Part shown: positions 8,756 through 17,900 of the stretch, one piece after another | How positions within the stretch are numbered: the first letter of the stretch is position 1 | How the letters are laid out: each line of letters begins with the position of its first letter | Assembly: GCA_029260765.1 (NCBI GenBank) | Contig: JAJDCP010000109.1 | Coordinates: forward strand, 1 to 35,177 | Source: Planctomycetota bacterium | Lineage (GTDB): Bacteria > Planctomycetota > J058 > JAJDCP01 | Reading direction: 5' to 3' | Length of the DNA: 35,177 bases | The notes under the pieces: model-generated | What the model was told of the DNA's origin: nothing | What the model saw: only the letters and a program-made list of their open reading frames with translations | The model's database searches: none | Program-made: the position numbers and the translations under genes

Positions 8756-10021
8756 ATGAGGGCCATCGGAATCATCATCGCTGACACCTTTCGGCAGTCG
8801 CGCAGCTCATTCCTGCTGCAGTTGACGGTGGCGGCGGGGTTGGTGATCACGCTGTTGGCGATGGTGCCTGGCTATGAACAGACCGCCGAGGGCGACTACA
8901 GCGTCACGCTGGCGAATTTCGAGTTGGTGCGCGTGCCCGACGAGGCAGGGCTGCAAGACACCTGGAATTTCTTCAAGCGTCTGCTCGCTGAATATTTCGT
9001 GGGCTGGCTCGGAGTGATCGTGGCGATCGTCTCCACCGCCTTCTTCCTCCCCAACATGCTCAAGCAGGGCAGCGTCGAGCTCTATCTTTCTCGCCCGGTG
9101 TCCCGCTTGACGGTGTTGTTGGGCAAGTACCTGGGCAGCCTCAGCTTTGTGCTGGTCCTGGCTTCGGTGGTGATCGGCGGCAGTTGGTTGGGTTTCGGAG
9201 TGCGCACGGGAGATTTCTCGCTCGGCTACCTGATGTCGATTCCGTTGTTGGTGTTCGTCTTCGCGATCGTCCACGCCGTCGGTCTGGTGGTGGGAGTGAT
9301 GTTCCGCAGCCCGTTGGTCACGATGTTCGTGTCTGTGTTGTTCTGGGCCTTTTGTTCGGGGCTGGGGTACGCCAATGTCGGAGTCAAGAGCGTGGTCGCG
9401 GCGCGCGACGGTCTCTACCAGAGCTGGCTGCAGCGCGTCGATCCCGGCGAGGTCCGGGTCTCCCACCTGGGCGAAGCAGGGGCGCGGCTCGCGACCCGGG
9501 GCGCAGATCTGAAGCCCCACCTGCACACAGATGGCCTCGCCGACGCCGAGCTGATGGGGGTCTTGGCGGCGCAGGTGCGCGGAGACAGTCTGGTCGTTCT
9601 CGCCACCCACAGGCTGGCCCTGGTCAACAGGATCCAGAGCGTCGCCACGCAGCAGGGGTGGAGTCTTCGGCTGCGCGGCAAAGAGGCCGTGTTGGGCAGC
9701 CGCGTGGTGCGGTCGCAACCCTACGGTGAGCTGACAGACCCGACCGAGAGCACGACCTGGGATATTGTCTTCAAGGTCGTGGAGGGGATGTACTGGGTGT
9801 TTCCCAAGCCTACGGACATCTTCTACATCGCCGAAGAGCTGATCAAGGGGGAGAACCTCGAGGAGAGCTGGGCGCGCGAACGCAACGCGATGCTCGAGCT
9901 CGAAGAGGCGGCGCCTTCGAAGACCTTCTTCAGCCGCACGAACACCATCCTCAGCAACCTGGCCTTCATCGTGCTGATGCTCGCGCTGGCCTGGTGGCGC
10001 TTCACACGGCAGGACTACTGA
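8756..10021 (+). CDS. ABC-2 type transporter permease
   Basis: The 421-residue membrane subunit pairs with the ATPase upstream. A first helix lies at about residues 19-38. Further helices cluster around 80-215 (for example GVIVAIVSTAFFLPNML, LSFVLVLASVVIGGSWLGFG, LLVFVFAIVHAVGLVVGVMF and FVSVLFWAFCSGLGYA). A soluble domain of about 160 residues follows, and a final helix sits near 398-415. The motif QGSVELYLSRPVSR after the second helix is typical of ABC-2 permeases. The large soluble insert before the last helix is less usual. AGGAG precedes the ATG. Its stop and the cmk start are one base apart, so the transporter and cmk are probably co-transcribed. Confidence 0.9.
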   Translation: MRAIGIIIADTFRQSRSSFLLQLTVAAGLVITLLAMVPGYEQTAEGDYSVTLANFELVRVPDEAGLQDTWNFFKRLLAEYFVGWLGVIVAIVSTAFFLPNMLKQGSVELYLSRPVSRLTVLLGKYLGSLSFVLVLASVVIGGSWLGFGVRTGDFSLGYLMSIPLLVFVFAIVHAVGLVVGVMFRSPLVTMFVSVLFWAFCSGLGYANVGVKSVVAARDGLYQSWLQRVDPGEVRVSHLGEAGARLATRGADLKPHLHTDGLADAELMGVLAAQVRGDSLVVLATHRLALVNRIQSVATQQGWSLRLRGKEAVLGSRVVRSQPYGELTDPTESTTWDIVFKVVEGMYWVFPKPTDIFYIAEELIKGENLEESWARERNAMLELEEAAPSKTFFSRTNTILSNLAFIVLMLALAWWRFTRQDY

Positions 10022-10022
10022 C

Positions 10023-10670
10023 ATGATCGTCGTGCTCGACGGCCCGGCTGGCTCGGGAAAGAGCTCGACAGCGCGTCGGGTCGCTGCCGCTCTGGGGTTC
10101 ATCCACCTCGATACGGGGGCGACCTACCGTGCCGTCACTCTGGCCGCGATCAGGGCGGGCACGCAGCTCGATGATGGGGAAGCGCTGGGCGCGCTGTGCC
10201 AGGACCTCGAAATCGAGCTCGCCGAAGGCCAGGTAAGCCTGAACGGACGGGACGTAAGCGCCGAGATCCGCAGCCCGGAGGTTTCGCGCGCCGTCAGCCT
10301 TGTCGCGCGGCATCCGCAGGTGCGGGCCCAGATGGTTGCGCTGCAGAGGCGTGTAGCGGCACGCGGTGACATCGTCGGCGAGGGCCGCGACCTTGCCAGC
10401 GTGGTGTTTCCCGAGGCCGACCTGAAGATCTACCTGAACGCCTCTCCGCTTGAACGAGCCCGGAGGCGAGCGTGCGAGCGGGGTCTGGACAGCCCTGCCG
10501 GCATCGAGGCGCTCGCGCGCGAGATTGAAGAGCGCGACCGCATCGACAGCACCCGGGCGGCGTCCCCGTTGCTCCAGACCGAGGATGCCGAATTGCTCGA
10601 TACGACTTCGTTGACGCTCGAGCAGGTCGTCGCGCAGGTGGTGGCCAAAGTGCGCAGCCTGCGCGCCTGA
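10023..10670 (+). CDS. cmk: Cytidylate kinase
   Basis: The protein phosphorylates CMP and dCMP to the diphosphates with ATP, in pyrimidine nucleotide salvage, in the cytoplasm. Its 215 residues fit the family length. It has the P-loop DGPAGSGKSS (6-15), DTGATYRA (family DTGAMYRA), ARHPQVRAQM and LQR in the CMP-binding region, EGRDLASVVFP (family GRDIG-VVFP), and ER-RRxxE-like lid residues. The start follows the permease stop by one base with no obvious ribosome site of its own, suggesting coupled translation. rpsA follows, the conserved cmk-rpsA order. Confidence 0.97.
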   Translation: MIVVLDGPAGSGKSSTARRVAAALGFIHLDTGATYRAVTLAAIRAGTQLDDGEALGALCQDLEIELAEGQVSLNGRDVSAEIRSPEVSRAVSLVARHPQVRAQMVALQRRVAARGDIVGEGRDLASVVFPEADLKIYLNASPLERARRRACERGLDSPAGIEALAREIEERDRIDSTRAASPLLQTEDAELLDTTSLTLEQVVAQVVAKVRSLRA

Positions 10671-10689
10671 GCCCCTTTTTTCTGGCGAG

Positions 10690-10747
10690 CCAGGCGCCTG
10701 CCTGGTAGACTTCTCCCTCTTTTGCCGGAACTGCGGGGATGTTCCCC
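10690..10747 (+). promoter_or_regulatory. Two small hairpins in the cmk-rpsA leader region
   Basis: CCAGGC-GCCT-GCCTGG (10690-10705) is followed by a pyrimidine-rich run. GGGGA-TGT-TCCCC (10735-10747) lies about 55 nt before the rpsA start. The first could be a weak terminator and the second a leader structure. S1 autoregulates its own mRNA in well-studied bacteria, but nothing here proves it. Confidence 0.3.
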
Positions 10748-10800
10748 ACAGCGCGGTGCTGCCGCCCGGCCTTCGACGAACCTCAAACCCCCCTTGGTCC

Positions 10801-12552
10801 ATGGCTGTCAACGAACTCGTCAAACAATACGATATCTCCAAAGAAGAACTTGAACTCCAGCTGGCGGAAATCTTCGGCGATGTGTCCGTAGATGCCCTTG
10901 CCGAAAAGTGCATGGAGAGCGCGAAAGACTTCCGTCTGGATACCATCATCCAGGGTCGCGTGCTCGATATCACCGGCAATGATGTCATCGTCGACATCGG
11001 CTACAAGTGCGAGGGAATCGTACCCCTCGAACACTTCGAAGACCCCAGCGCGCTCGACATCGGCGACACCGTCGAAGTCCTGCTTGAGCATGTCGAAGAT
11101 GAAATGGGCCTGATTCTGCTGTCGAAGCGGAAAGCCGACCGGATCATCAACTGGGAACGCGTGATCGCGAACCACGACAAGGGCGACGTGGTCAAAGGCC
11201 GCGTGATGAAGAAGATCAAGGGCGGCCTGCTGGTCGATATCGGCGTGCCGGTCTTCCTGCCCGCTTCCCAGATCTCCAACCGCCGCGTTGGTGACATTTC
11301 CCAGTTCATCGGTCGCGAAATCGAGTCGAAGATCATCAAGATCGACGAGTCGCGCATGAACATCGTCGTCTCCCGTCGCCGCTTGATCGAAGAGCAGCGC
11401 GAGAAGATGAAGCAGGCCCTGTTGGCCAACTTGAAAGAAGGCGACATCGTCAAGGGTACGGTCAAGAACATCGCCGATTTCGGCGCGTTCGTCGACCTGG
11501 GCGGTATCGACGGTCTGTTGCACATCACAGACATGAGCTGGGGCCGGGTCAACCACCCCTCCGAGATGGTCGCCATCGACGAAGAGATCGAGGTCAAGGT
11601 CATCCGCATCGACCGCGACCGCGAGCGTATCTCGTTGGGTCTCAAGCAGAAGAGCGAGAGTCCCTGGGAGACCGTCGAGGTCAAATACCCGGTCGGTGCA
11701 GTGGTCAAGGGCAAGGTCGTCAACGTGCTCAGCTACGGCGCCTTCGTCAAGCTCGAAGAAGGCGTCGAGGGCCTGGTGCACATCTCCGAGATGTCTTGGA
11801 CCAAGCGCATCGAGCATCCGTCGCAGGTGGTGAATATCAGCGACGATGTCGATGTCATGGTGCTGGATATCAATGTCGAGAAGCAAGAGATCAGCCTGGG
11901 CATGAAGCAGACCGCGGCCAATCCGTGGGACGTCGTCGAAGAGAAGTACCCCGTGGGCTCGATCATCGACGGCAAGATCCGCGACTTGAAGAACTACGGT
12001 GCTTTTGTGCAGATCGAAGAGGGCATCGACGGCCTGCTGCACGTCTCAGACCTGTCGTGGACCAAGAAGATCCTGCACCCGAGCGAAGTGCTGAAGAAGG
12101 GCGACGAGATCCGTGCCATGGTGCTGACCGTCGACCCCGAGAAGAAGCGGATCGCTCTGGGTCTCAAGCAGATGAGCGAAGACCCCTGGCGCACGCTGAT
12201 CCCCGACAACTTCCCCGTCGGCTCGGTGGTGCTCGGTACGGTCACAAAGATCACCAACTTCGGTGTCTTCGTGCGCCTCGACCACGACCTCGAAGGGCTG
12301 TTGCACATCTCGGAGCTGGCCGATCGTAAGGTCGAAGATCCTACCGAGATCGTCAGCATCGGCGAACGTGTGCCGGTCAAGATCATCAAGCTCGACTCCG
12401 ACGAGCGCAAGATCGGCCTGTCTTATCGTCTGGTGGTGCCGCAGGAGCGCGAGCCCTTCGAAGAAGAGATCGCGAGCCACAATGCGGAGAACAAGCAGGA
12501 GAGCAAGCAGGAGAGCAAGCAGGAGAACAAGCAGGAAGACAAGCAGGACTGA
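10801..12552 (+). CDS. rpsA: Ribosomal protein S1
   Basis: This is the mRNA-binding protein of the 30S subunit, needed for initiation on structured or weak-leader mRNAs. The 583 residues hold six S1 repeats. Repeats 1 and 2 are divergent (start DTIIQGRVLDI and GDVVKGRVMKK). Repeats 3-6 are canonical (for example GTVKNIADFGAFVDL, GKVVNVLSYGAFVKL, GKIRDLKNYGAFVQI and GTVTKITNFGVFVRL), and repeats 3-5 each end in SLGLKQ-like strands. The C-terminus is a low-complexity tail of Lys-Gln-Glu-Ser/Asn units (about 560-583). The ATG at 10801 was chosen over an upstream Met because homology begins at MAVNELVKQYDIS. No Shine-Dalgarno is seen, as is common for rpsA. Confidence 0.97.
   Translation: MAVNELVKQYDISKEELELQLAEIFGDVSVDALAEKCMESAKDFRLDTIIQGRVLDITGNDVIVDIGYKCEGIVPLEHFEDPSALDIGDTVEVLLEHVEDEMGLILLSKRKADRIINWERVIANHDKGDVVKGRVMKKIKGGLLVDIGVPVFLPASQISNRRVGDISQFIGREIESKIIKIDESRMNIVVSRRRLIEEQREKMKQALLANLKEGDIVKGTVKNIADFGAFVDLGGIDGLLHITDMSWGRVNHPSEMVAIDEEIEVKVIRIDRDRERISLGLKQKSESPWETVEVKYPVGAVVKGKVVNVLSYGAFVKLEEGVEGLVHISEMSWTKRIEHPSQVVNISDDVDVMVLDINVEKQEISLGMKQTAANPWDVVEEKYPVGSIIDGKIRDLKNYGAFVQIEEGIDGLLHVSDLSWTKKILHPSEVLKKGDEIRAMVLTVDPEKKRIALGLKQMSEDPWRTLIPDNFPVGSVVLGTVTKITNFGVFVRLDHDLEGLLHISELADRKVEDPTEIVSIGERVPVKIIKLDSDERKIGLSYRLVVPQEREPFEEEIASHNAENKQESKQESKQENKQEDKQD
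12487..12550 (+). repeat. 12-bp tandem repeat coding the S1 tail
   Basis: Imperfect copies of AGCAAGCAGGAG encode (Ser/Asn)-Lys-Gln-Glu units at the end of rpsA. The unit keeps the frame. Confidence 0.85.
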
Positions 12553-12587
12553 GCTGTTGCCTGGTCTATTACACTCAGCCTGCCAGG

Positions 12588-12612
12588 AGGGACCGTAGTC
12601 GCGGTCCCTTCT
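12588..12612 (+). terminator. Probable terminator after rpsA
   Basis: AGGGACCG (12588-12595), six-base loop, CGGTCCCT (12602-12609), then TCTG. It is an 8-bp GC-rich stem 35 bp past the rpsA stop. The U-tract is weak. Confidence 0.5.
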
Positions 12613-12642
12613 GCACAGGGTGACATTCTAAAGGAGAATCCG

Positions 12643-13215
12643 ATGCGCTGGATCCGAGCCCTCCTGGTCGGTCTGCTGACCGCCTGCCTGTTCTCGGGCT
12701 GTGGCGATGCCGAAGGAGCGGGGAATACAGGCAACATGGGCAATGAGGCCAACACCGGCAATACCGGCAACGAGGCCGAGGAGCCCGTAGACACCAGTGC
12801 CCTCGGTGGCCTGGAAGTGGGCATGAGCTGGCTGACCAAGACGGTCAACAAGGTCAAGGCCGGCGAAGACACGCTGGAGCGGGTCATGTTCACGCGTTAT
12901 GAGGTGCTCAAGATCGAGCAGGGCACCTGCACCTTCAAGCAGAGCAACCTCGACGCAAAGAAGATCGTCATCGACTCCGTTGAAGACACCTACCCCAAGA
13001 ACATCACCGGCTCTGCGACCGATCCGGTGCGTCCGAAGATCTCTGATGAGACTGTCGAGGCAGCAGGTCGTAGCTTCAAGTGCCTGAAGATCGAGAGCGA
13101 GGGCAGCACCATCTGGAGCTCCACAGAATTCCCGCTGGTCACGGTGCGCTCGCTGGTCAAGGCCGACATGCTTGAGTCTGAGACCACCTTGGAAGAATTC
13201 AACATCGGCGGTTGA
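12643..13215 (+). CDS. Small lipoprotein, paralogue of the 18789-19328 product
   Basis: The 190-residue product has a lipoprotein signal peptide ending Leu-Phe-Ser-Gly-Cys (Cys20). A Gly-Asn-Thr/Gly-Asn-Glu linker (about 26-47) and a small globular domain follow. The domain carries VEAAGRSFKCLKIE, then STIWSSTEFPL and LVKADMLES near the end. The same pattern (VEAAGTSFECTIY, then a Trp-Ser-Pro stretch and VKMD) occurs in the secreted protein at 18789-19328. The two are therefore paralogues, although their N-termini differ (lipid anchor versus cleavable signal). AAAGGAG precedes the ATG. It is separated from rpsA by a probable terminator. Function is unknown; it is probably on the periplasmic face of a membrane. 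Confidence 0.85.
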   Translation: MRWIRALLVGLLTACLFSGCGDAEGAGNTGNMGNEANTGNTGNEAEEPVDTSALGGLEVGMSWLTKTVNKVKAGEDTLERVMFTRYEVLKIEQGTCTFKQSNLDAKKIVIDSVEDTYPKNITGSATDPVRPKISDETVEAAGRSFKCLKIESEGSTIWSSTEFPLVTVRSLVKADMLESETTLEEFNIGG

Positions 13216-13641
13216 GAGCCTGGCCAGGCACGACGGCGGCGGAGCGTTGCCTGCACCTTCGGCCGCTTCGCTGTGTCCTCTTTGAGGCCGTCCGGGCCAC
13301 CTGCAGCTTCGGCCGCTTCGCTGAGTCCTCCTTGGCATCACACCACCGGTGCGGCACCTCGCTTCACGATTTTCGTCGCAGTCTGCTGGCCCTGTGCATT
13401 GCCCACAAGTAGCCTTTGACAAGCTTGGCGGCCCTGTGGGTTCAGGCCCCGCCTTCGCAGTGGCTTCAGACCTCCGGCTTAAGACTTCAGCCTGCCTGCT
13501 GGAATACCCGGAGTTTCCGGTGGTCTCTACTCATGACGAGTCCCTTGGCAGAAGCCCGGAGCCTTGCGCCCGGAGCCCGGGCAAGCCAAACGCTGGGCTC
13601 GCGCCAACCTGTCCGGGCAGACTTGTGGGGTGCGGGTAGCC
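13216..13641. other. 426-bp gene-free gap with a duplicated 33-bp segment
   Basis: This lies between convergent genes. No convincing ORF, tRNA or strong terminator is seen. A 33-bp segment starting CTGCA(C/G)CTTCGGCCGC occurs at 13251-13283 and again at 13301-13333 with three mismatches, a 50-bp period. The rest is GC-rich sequence without recognisable structure. Confidence 0.7.
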
Positions 13642-14682
13642 CTAGCCGGGCACCAGCTCGCGCAACCGCGTGGCGAGCTCTTCCGACTCTTTGTCGTGGC
13701 CGAGCTTTTTCAACAGATCGACCTGCCGGCTGAGGAAGCGTATCGCCCGCCGATGCTTGTATTCGAGCTCGGCGATCTCTGAGCGCAGGGAGACCAGGCT
13801 GCCGAGCACCCCGTCGATGGCAGCCTGCGGTCCGTCTTTCCGCTTCATTCCCGGCAGCGCGCTGTGGCCATCGACGCGGATGGTCGAAGGCACCATCATC
13901 ACGCGTTGCAGCAACGAGTCGGCCTTGGCAGTCTCGTCCTCAAGATCTTTGAGGATCTTGGCGGCGTTCTCCTTGAAGGCGTGCACTTTCAACGCCATCT
14001 CGGCGGGCCGGTGCTTCTTGCGGTCGGCGTGGTCGAGCATCCACAGCTCATACGAGATGCGCGCGATGCCGATCTGGATGTGATGGATCGTGTCTTCGAA
14101 ACGCAGCACATTCTGCAGCGCATCGGCCTTCAGGAACGAGTGCTCCCCCAATCGCGACGCCAAGGCAGCCAGTGAGTGCGAGAAGAACAGGAATGTCAGA
14201 CCGAGCCAGACCAGGTCGCCGTGCTCGATCTCTGCGCGTTCGATGCGCTCCCCATTGCGGCGCGTACCGTTGTGGCTGCCGAGGTCGCGCAACTGGTAGG
14301 TCCAGTTGTCGACGTTCTCGACCTTGCAGTGGGCACGCGAGATGCCCGTGTCCCGAAGCACGAGGTCGGCGTTCTCGTCGCGGCCGATCACCTGCACCTT
14401 CCCCTGGGGAACTTTGAAGCGCTGACCCGACTGCCAGCCCCCGATCACCTCGAGATAGCTCTCGGGATACACCTGCGGGTGGTTGCGTTGCACGACATCT
14501 TTCAGAGGAATGTAGACACGCTTGGCGGCCTTCTCGCGCAGCGAAGCCAGCTCGGTCTGGAAACCGCTGAGGCGTTTGCGTTCGTCCTTGAGCTCTTTCT
14601 CGAGCAGTTGGGCGAGATTGAGCTCGTGCGTCATGTCCCCGAGGCGGATGCGCGTATCTCCGCCTGGCAGCAAGTCAGCCAT
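13642..14682 (-). CDS. FHA domain protein with coiled-coil flanks
   Basis: The protein has 346 residues. Residues about 18-52 are a charged helix (coiled coil). The FHA domain covers about 75-165, with GRDENADLVL (about 99-108), ISRAHCKVE (about 113-121) and LGSHNGTRRNGERI (about 134-147), so the phosphothreonine-binding residues are kept. The remaining 180 residues are helical and charged, with no known domain, ending in a second coiled coil. It should be a cytosolic phosphopeptide-binding adaptor. It lies downstream of, and on the same strand as, the kinase-TPR gene, a plausible source of phosphorylated ligand (inference from context). A purine-rich GAGGGGG precedes the start. Confidence 0.88.
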   Translation of the reverse strand: MADLLPGGDTRIRLGDMTHELNLAQLLEKELKDERKRLSGFQTELASLREKAAKRVYIPLKDVVQRNHPQVYPESYLEVIGGWQSGQRFKVPQGKVQVIGRDENADLVLRDTGISRAHCKVENVDNWTYQLRDLGSHNGTRRNGERIERAEIEHGDLVWLGLTFLFFSHSLAALASRLGEHSFLKADALQNVLRFEDTIHHIQIGIARISYELWMLDHADRKKHRPAEMALKVHAFKENAAKILKDLEDETAKADSLLQRVMMVPSTIRVDGHSALPGMKRKDGPQAAIDGVLGSLVSLRSEIAELEYKHRRAIRFLSRQVDLLKKLGHDKESEELATRLRELVPG

Positions 14683-14849
14683 CGGAAAACCCCCTCATCG
14701 GCGTTGGCGCGGCCCATGGCAGCGTGGCTATCCGCCCGTCTCGACGTAGTTTACGCGTGCGGACTTGAGCGATCAAATGCCGGGCGGATCCCGGTTTGTC
14801 CGGCCCTATCTCTAAGCATGGCGCGCGGAGGCCTTCGTGTCGCGTGCTT

Positions 14850-14882
14850 TCTTGTAAGGAAGCTGCAAGTCAGCGCTTGCAG
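14850..14882 (-). terminator. Possible terminator after the kinase-TPR gene
   Basis: CTGCAAG (14863-14869) and CTTGCAG (14876-14882) form a 7-bp stem with a 6-nt loop, 24 bp past the stop at 14907. On the minus strand CTTCCTT follows, a weak U-rich tail. Confidence 0.4.
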
Positions 14883-14906
14883 AATCGGAACAGTCCATGG
14901 TTCCCT

Positions 14907-17900
14907 TCAGTCTGCAAAGATACGCTCGAACGCGCGCAACCCGCGCAGGTCTTCAAAGGATGCGTCGTCCCGCCAGAGGAAACGCCGCAGCTCAGCGGCC
15001 TGCTCGGCGAGCTCGGCATCGCCGGCGGGCCCCGCGCCGACACCTTCCAGTCCTGCAACGAAGACCCCCAGCCAGTGCAGGGCCCGCGCTTCGAGCAGCG
15101 GTCGGGTTTCAGCGTCCGTGCGGGCGAGCTCGGCCGCGGTACGCGCCGCCACCAACTCGTCGCCGCCATCATCGGAACGCCAGCCCTCGGCGAAGGCGCG
15201 CGCCCAGGCGTCGACAGCGCTCGCGGCTTCCCCGGCCTCCAGCCGCAGGCGTGCGAGCAGGGCCCATTCCTTCGGACTCTGCGGGAGCAGTCGGGCTTGT
15301 GGCAGATACAACCGCAAGAGGCCCTGCAGCTCTCCCTCGAGCTGGCGGAGCTTGGGATCGAAGGCTTCGGCGCGCGCCGCCAGCTCGGCCTGGTTGGTGA
15401 TGGCGCGCTCGAGCAGCTCGCGGGCCCGCTGGGGCTCTCCCCGACGCTCTGCCAGGAAGGCCAGGTTCTGCAGTGCGCCGCTGAGATCCTGGCGTGCCGC
15501 CGCGTTGCTGGGATCTTCGGCCGCCAGCTGCTCACTGAGCAGCAGCGACTCTTCCAACGCCGAGGCCGCGCCGTTCAAGTCGTTGTGCACGTGCAGAAGG
15601 CCCAGCCCGCTCTTCTGCAGTGTCATCGCGAGATCGTTGCGCGTCTGGACCGCTTCCGGTTGCTGCAGCACCGCGGCCCGCGCCAGCTCGACGGCGTCCA
15701 GATAGGCGGCGAGCGCCGCGGGCCCGTCCCGCAACAGACGCTGACGATCGCCCTCGAGCACAGCCAAAGCCAAGGCGCAGTGCAGGCTGCTGGGGGCGGC
15801 AGGATCCAACTCGAGCATGCCTGCGACTACAGCTCCCATCTCGGCCAGCAAGCTGCCCGTCGCACCCAGGGCGCCCTCAGACAAGCGCCGCTGGCTCATC
15901 AGCTCGAGCGCGGCGCAGAGCCCTGCGCAGGTGCCCAGGCCGCCTGGGTTGATGGCAAACAGGCCACGGCGCAGCTCGAGGCTCTCCTGCAGAGCTGCGA
16001 GCTCCGCGTCCCGGTCTCCGGCGAGCAGGTGCGCCCCCGCAAGCTTCTGCAGCGCCAGGGCGAGATTGCGCCTCTGCTCGAAGCCGCCTTCTTCTTGCTC
16101 CAAGAGCTGCCTCTGGATCGCCGATCCTTCTTCGAGCAGGGTGATCGCGCTCGGATACTCACCCCGAGCCCAGCGGATCAAGCCCAGACGCAGCAGGACC
16201 ATGGCGAAGTTGCCCCGGGTCTTGAGGTTGCTGGGCTCCACCTCGAGCAGTCGACGCCCGAGATCCAGCGTCTCGGCATAGCGGCCAAGAGCATCGTCAA
16301 GCTGGCCATGATTCCAGGCGGCGTCGCCGCGCGCCTGCTGCACATGCCACATCTGCATCAGGTTGCGGAAGCTCAGTGGGTCGCGGCTCAGGGCAGTCCT
16401 CGCGAGCTCTTCGGCTTCCTCCAGGAGCTGGTCAGCCTCGGCCACCCGACCGAGCCCATGCAGAGTGCCGCCCTGTTCGACGAGCGCCAGCCCTAGATCC
16501 CGTTGAACACGCGCGTTGTGCGGAAAACTGCGTTGGCACGCGCGCAGTACGGCGAGCGCCTCAGCGAAGTGGTCGAGCGCGTGCTGGGCGGCGTCGCACT
16601 TTTCGAGGATCTGGGCCAGCTGGTCGAGGCTGAATGCCAGCCGCAGCAACGTCTCCAGGCTTGAGGGGAACTGCACGGCGAGCTTGCGGTCGAGCTCGAG
16701 CGCTTCTTCGGCCAGCTGCAGGGCTTCGGCCGTGTTGCCCTCGGCCAGACGCGCGGCGCTGAGCCGGCCGACAGCCGCGCTCAAGCCACGCAAGCGCATC
16801 GGGTCCGTCGGTTCTTCGTCGTAGAGCCGGCGCGTGTAGAGGAGGCTGGTCGAGAAGCAAGAGGCCGCCTCGTGCGCACGACCCTGGTCGAGGTGCAGGC
16901 TCCCCAGATAGAGCAACGCCTGCGCGTGTCCCTCGAGGAACTCTGGCCGGCTGGGGTCGCTGGCGAGCTGCTGGCTGAACAGGGACACGGCCGTCTCGAA
17001 TTCCGCTCGGGCCGCGTCCACATCGCCGTGCAACTCGAGCTCGAGCTCACCGATACGCATAGCCGCTTGTGCGGCTCCTAGTGAGGTTCTTTCCGCGTCG
17101 AGGCCCGTGTTCCGAAGCTCTTCCCAGCCCTCTCGGGCGGCGTCGAGAAGCTCGCGCGCGACGGTGCGCGAGCGGGTGCTGCTCAGGTCGTCGAGCAATC
17201 GGGTCTGGAATTCATGCACCAGGCTGTTGAGAGTCTGCTCGGCGATCTCGCCGCGTCTCTCTGCGAGCTGTTGTGCCTCGACGGCTCTCTCTTGCTGTGT
17301 GACGGCTTCGGCTCTTTGTTCGGCGATCTCGAGGTTCTTCTTCCCCAGCGCGAAATTGACCACCAACAGCCCCACCAGAGTGAGCAGCAACAAGACCCCG
17401 AGCGCAACCTGCATGCGCCGGCGTGCGCGCTCGTGACGCCGACTTGCCGCGCGCTGCTGGCGGATCGAGTGCAGCAGGTCGTGCGCGTCTTGCGACTGCA
17501 GCTCGACCGCCTGCGCCTCAGCGAGTCCGAGGTCTCCGCAGCGCAGGGCTGCTTGTGCGTATGCCAGGCGGGCTTCATGTTCGCCGCCGCGCGCCTCCAG
17601 ATTGCCTTCCCACAAACCATGCGCCTGGCGGAATCCGGCGACAGCCTCGGCAAAACCCTCATAAAAGCGCCGGCGGTCTGCCTCGGTCTGCACCGCAGCA
17701 TCACCCTGCTTGCGGCAGCTCTCGAGCTTTTCGCGGGCCAGCTCAGCAATCTGCGAGCTCTCGCGGTGCCGCAGGTGCTGGCGCAGATCCTGCTGGAAAG
17801 ACGCCACGTCGGGGTATCGGTCTTCGGGGTGCCGCGCCAGGGCCCGTCGGCAAGTGCGGGCGAGCTGCTCGGGAACCTCAGGACCCAGGCGCGGCCGCAC

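Noticed and set aside
10783..12042. 419-codon minus-strand ORF across rpsA
   Set aside because: It is a shadow of the S1 repeats; its repeated composition mirrors them.
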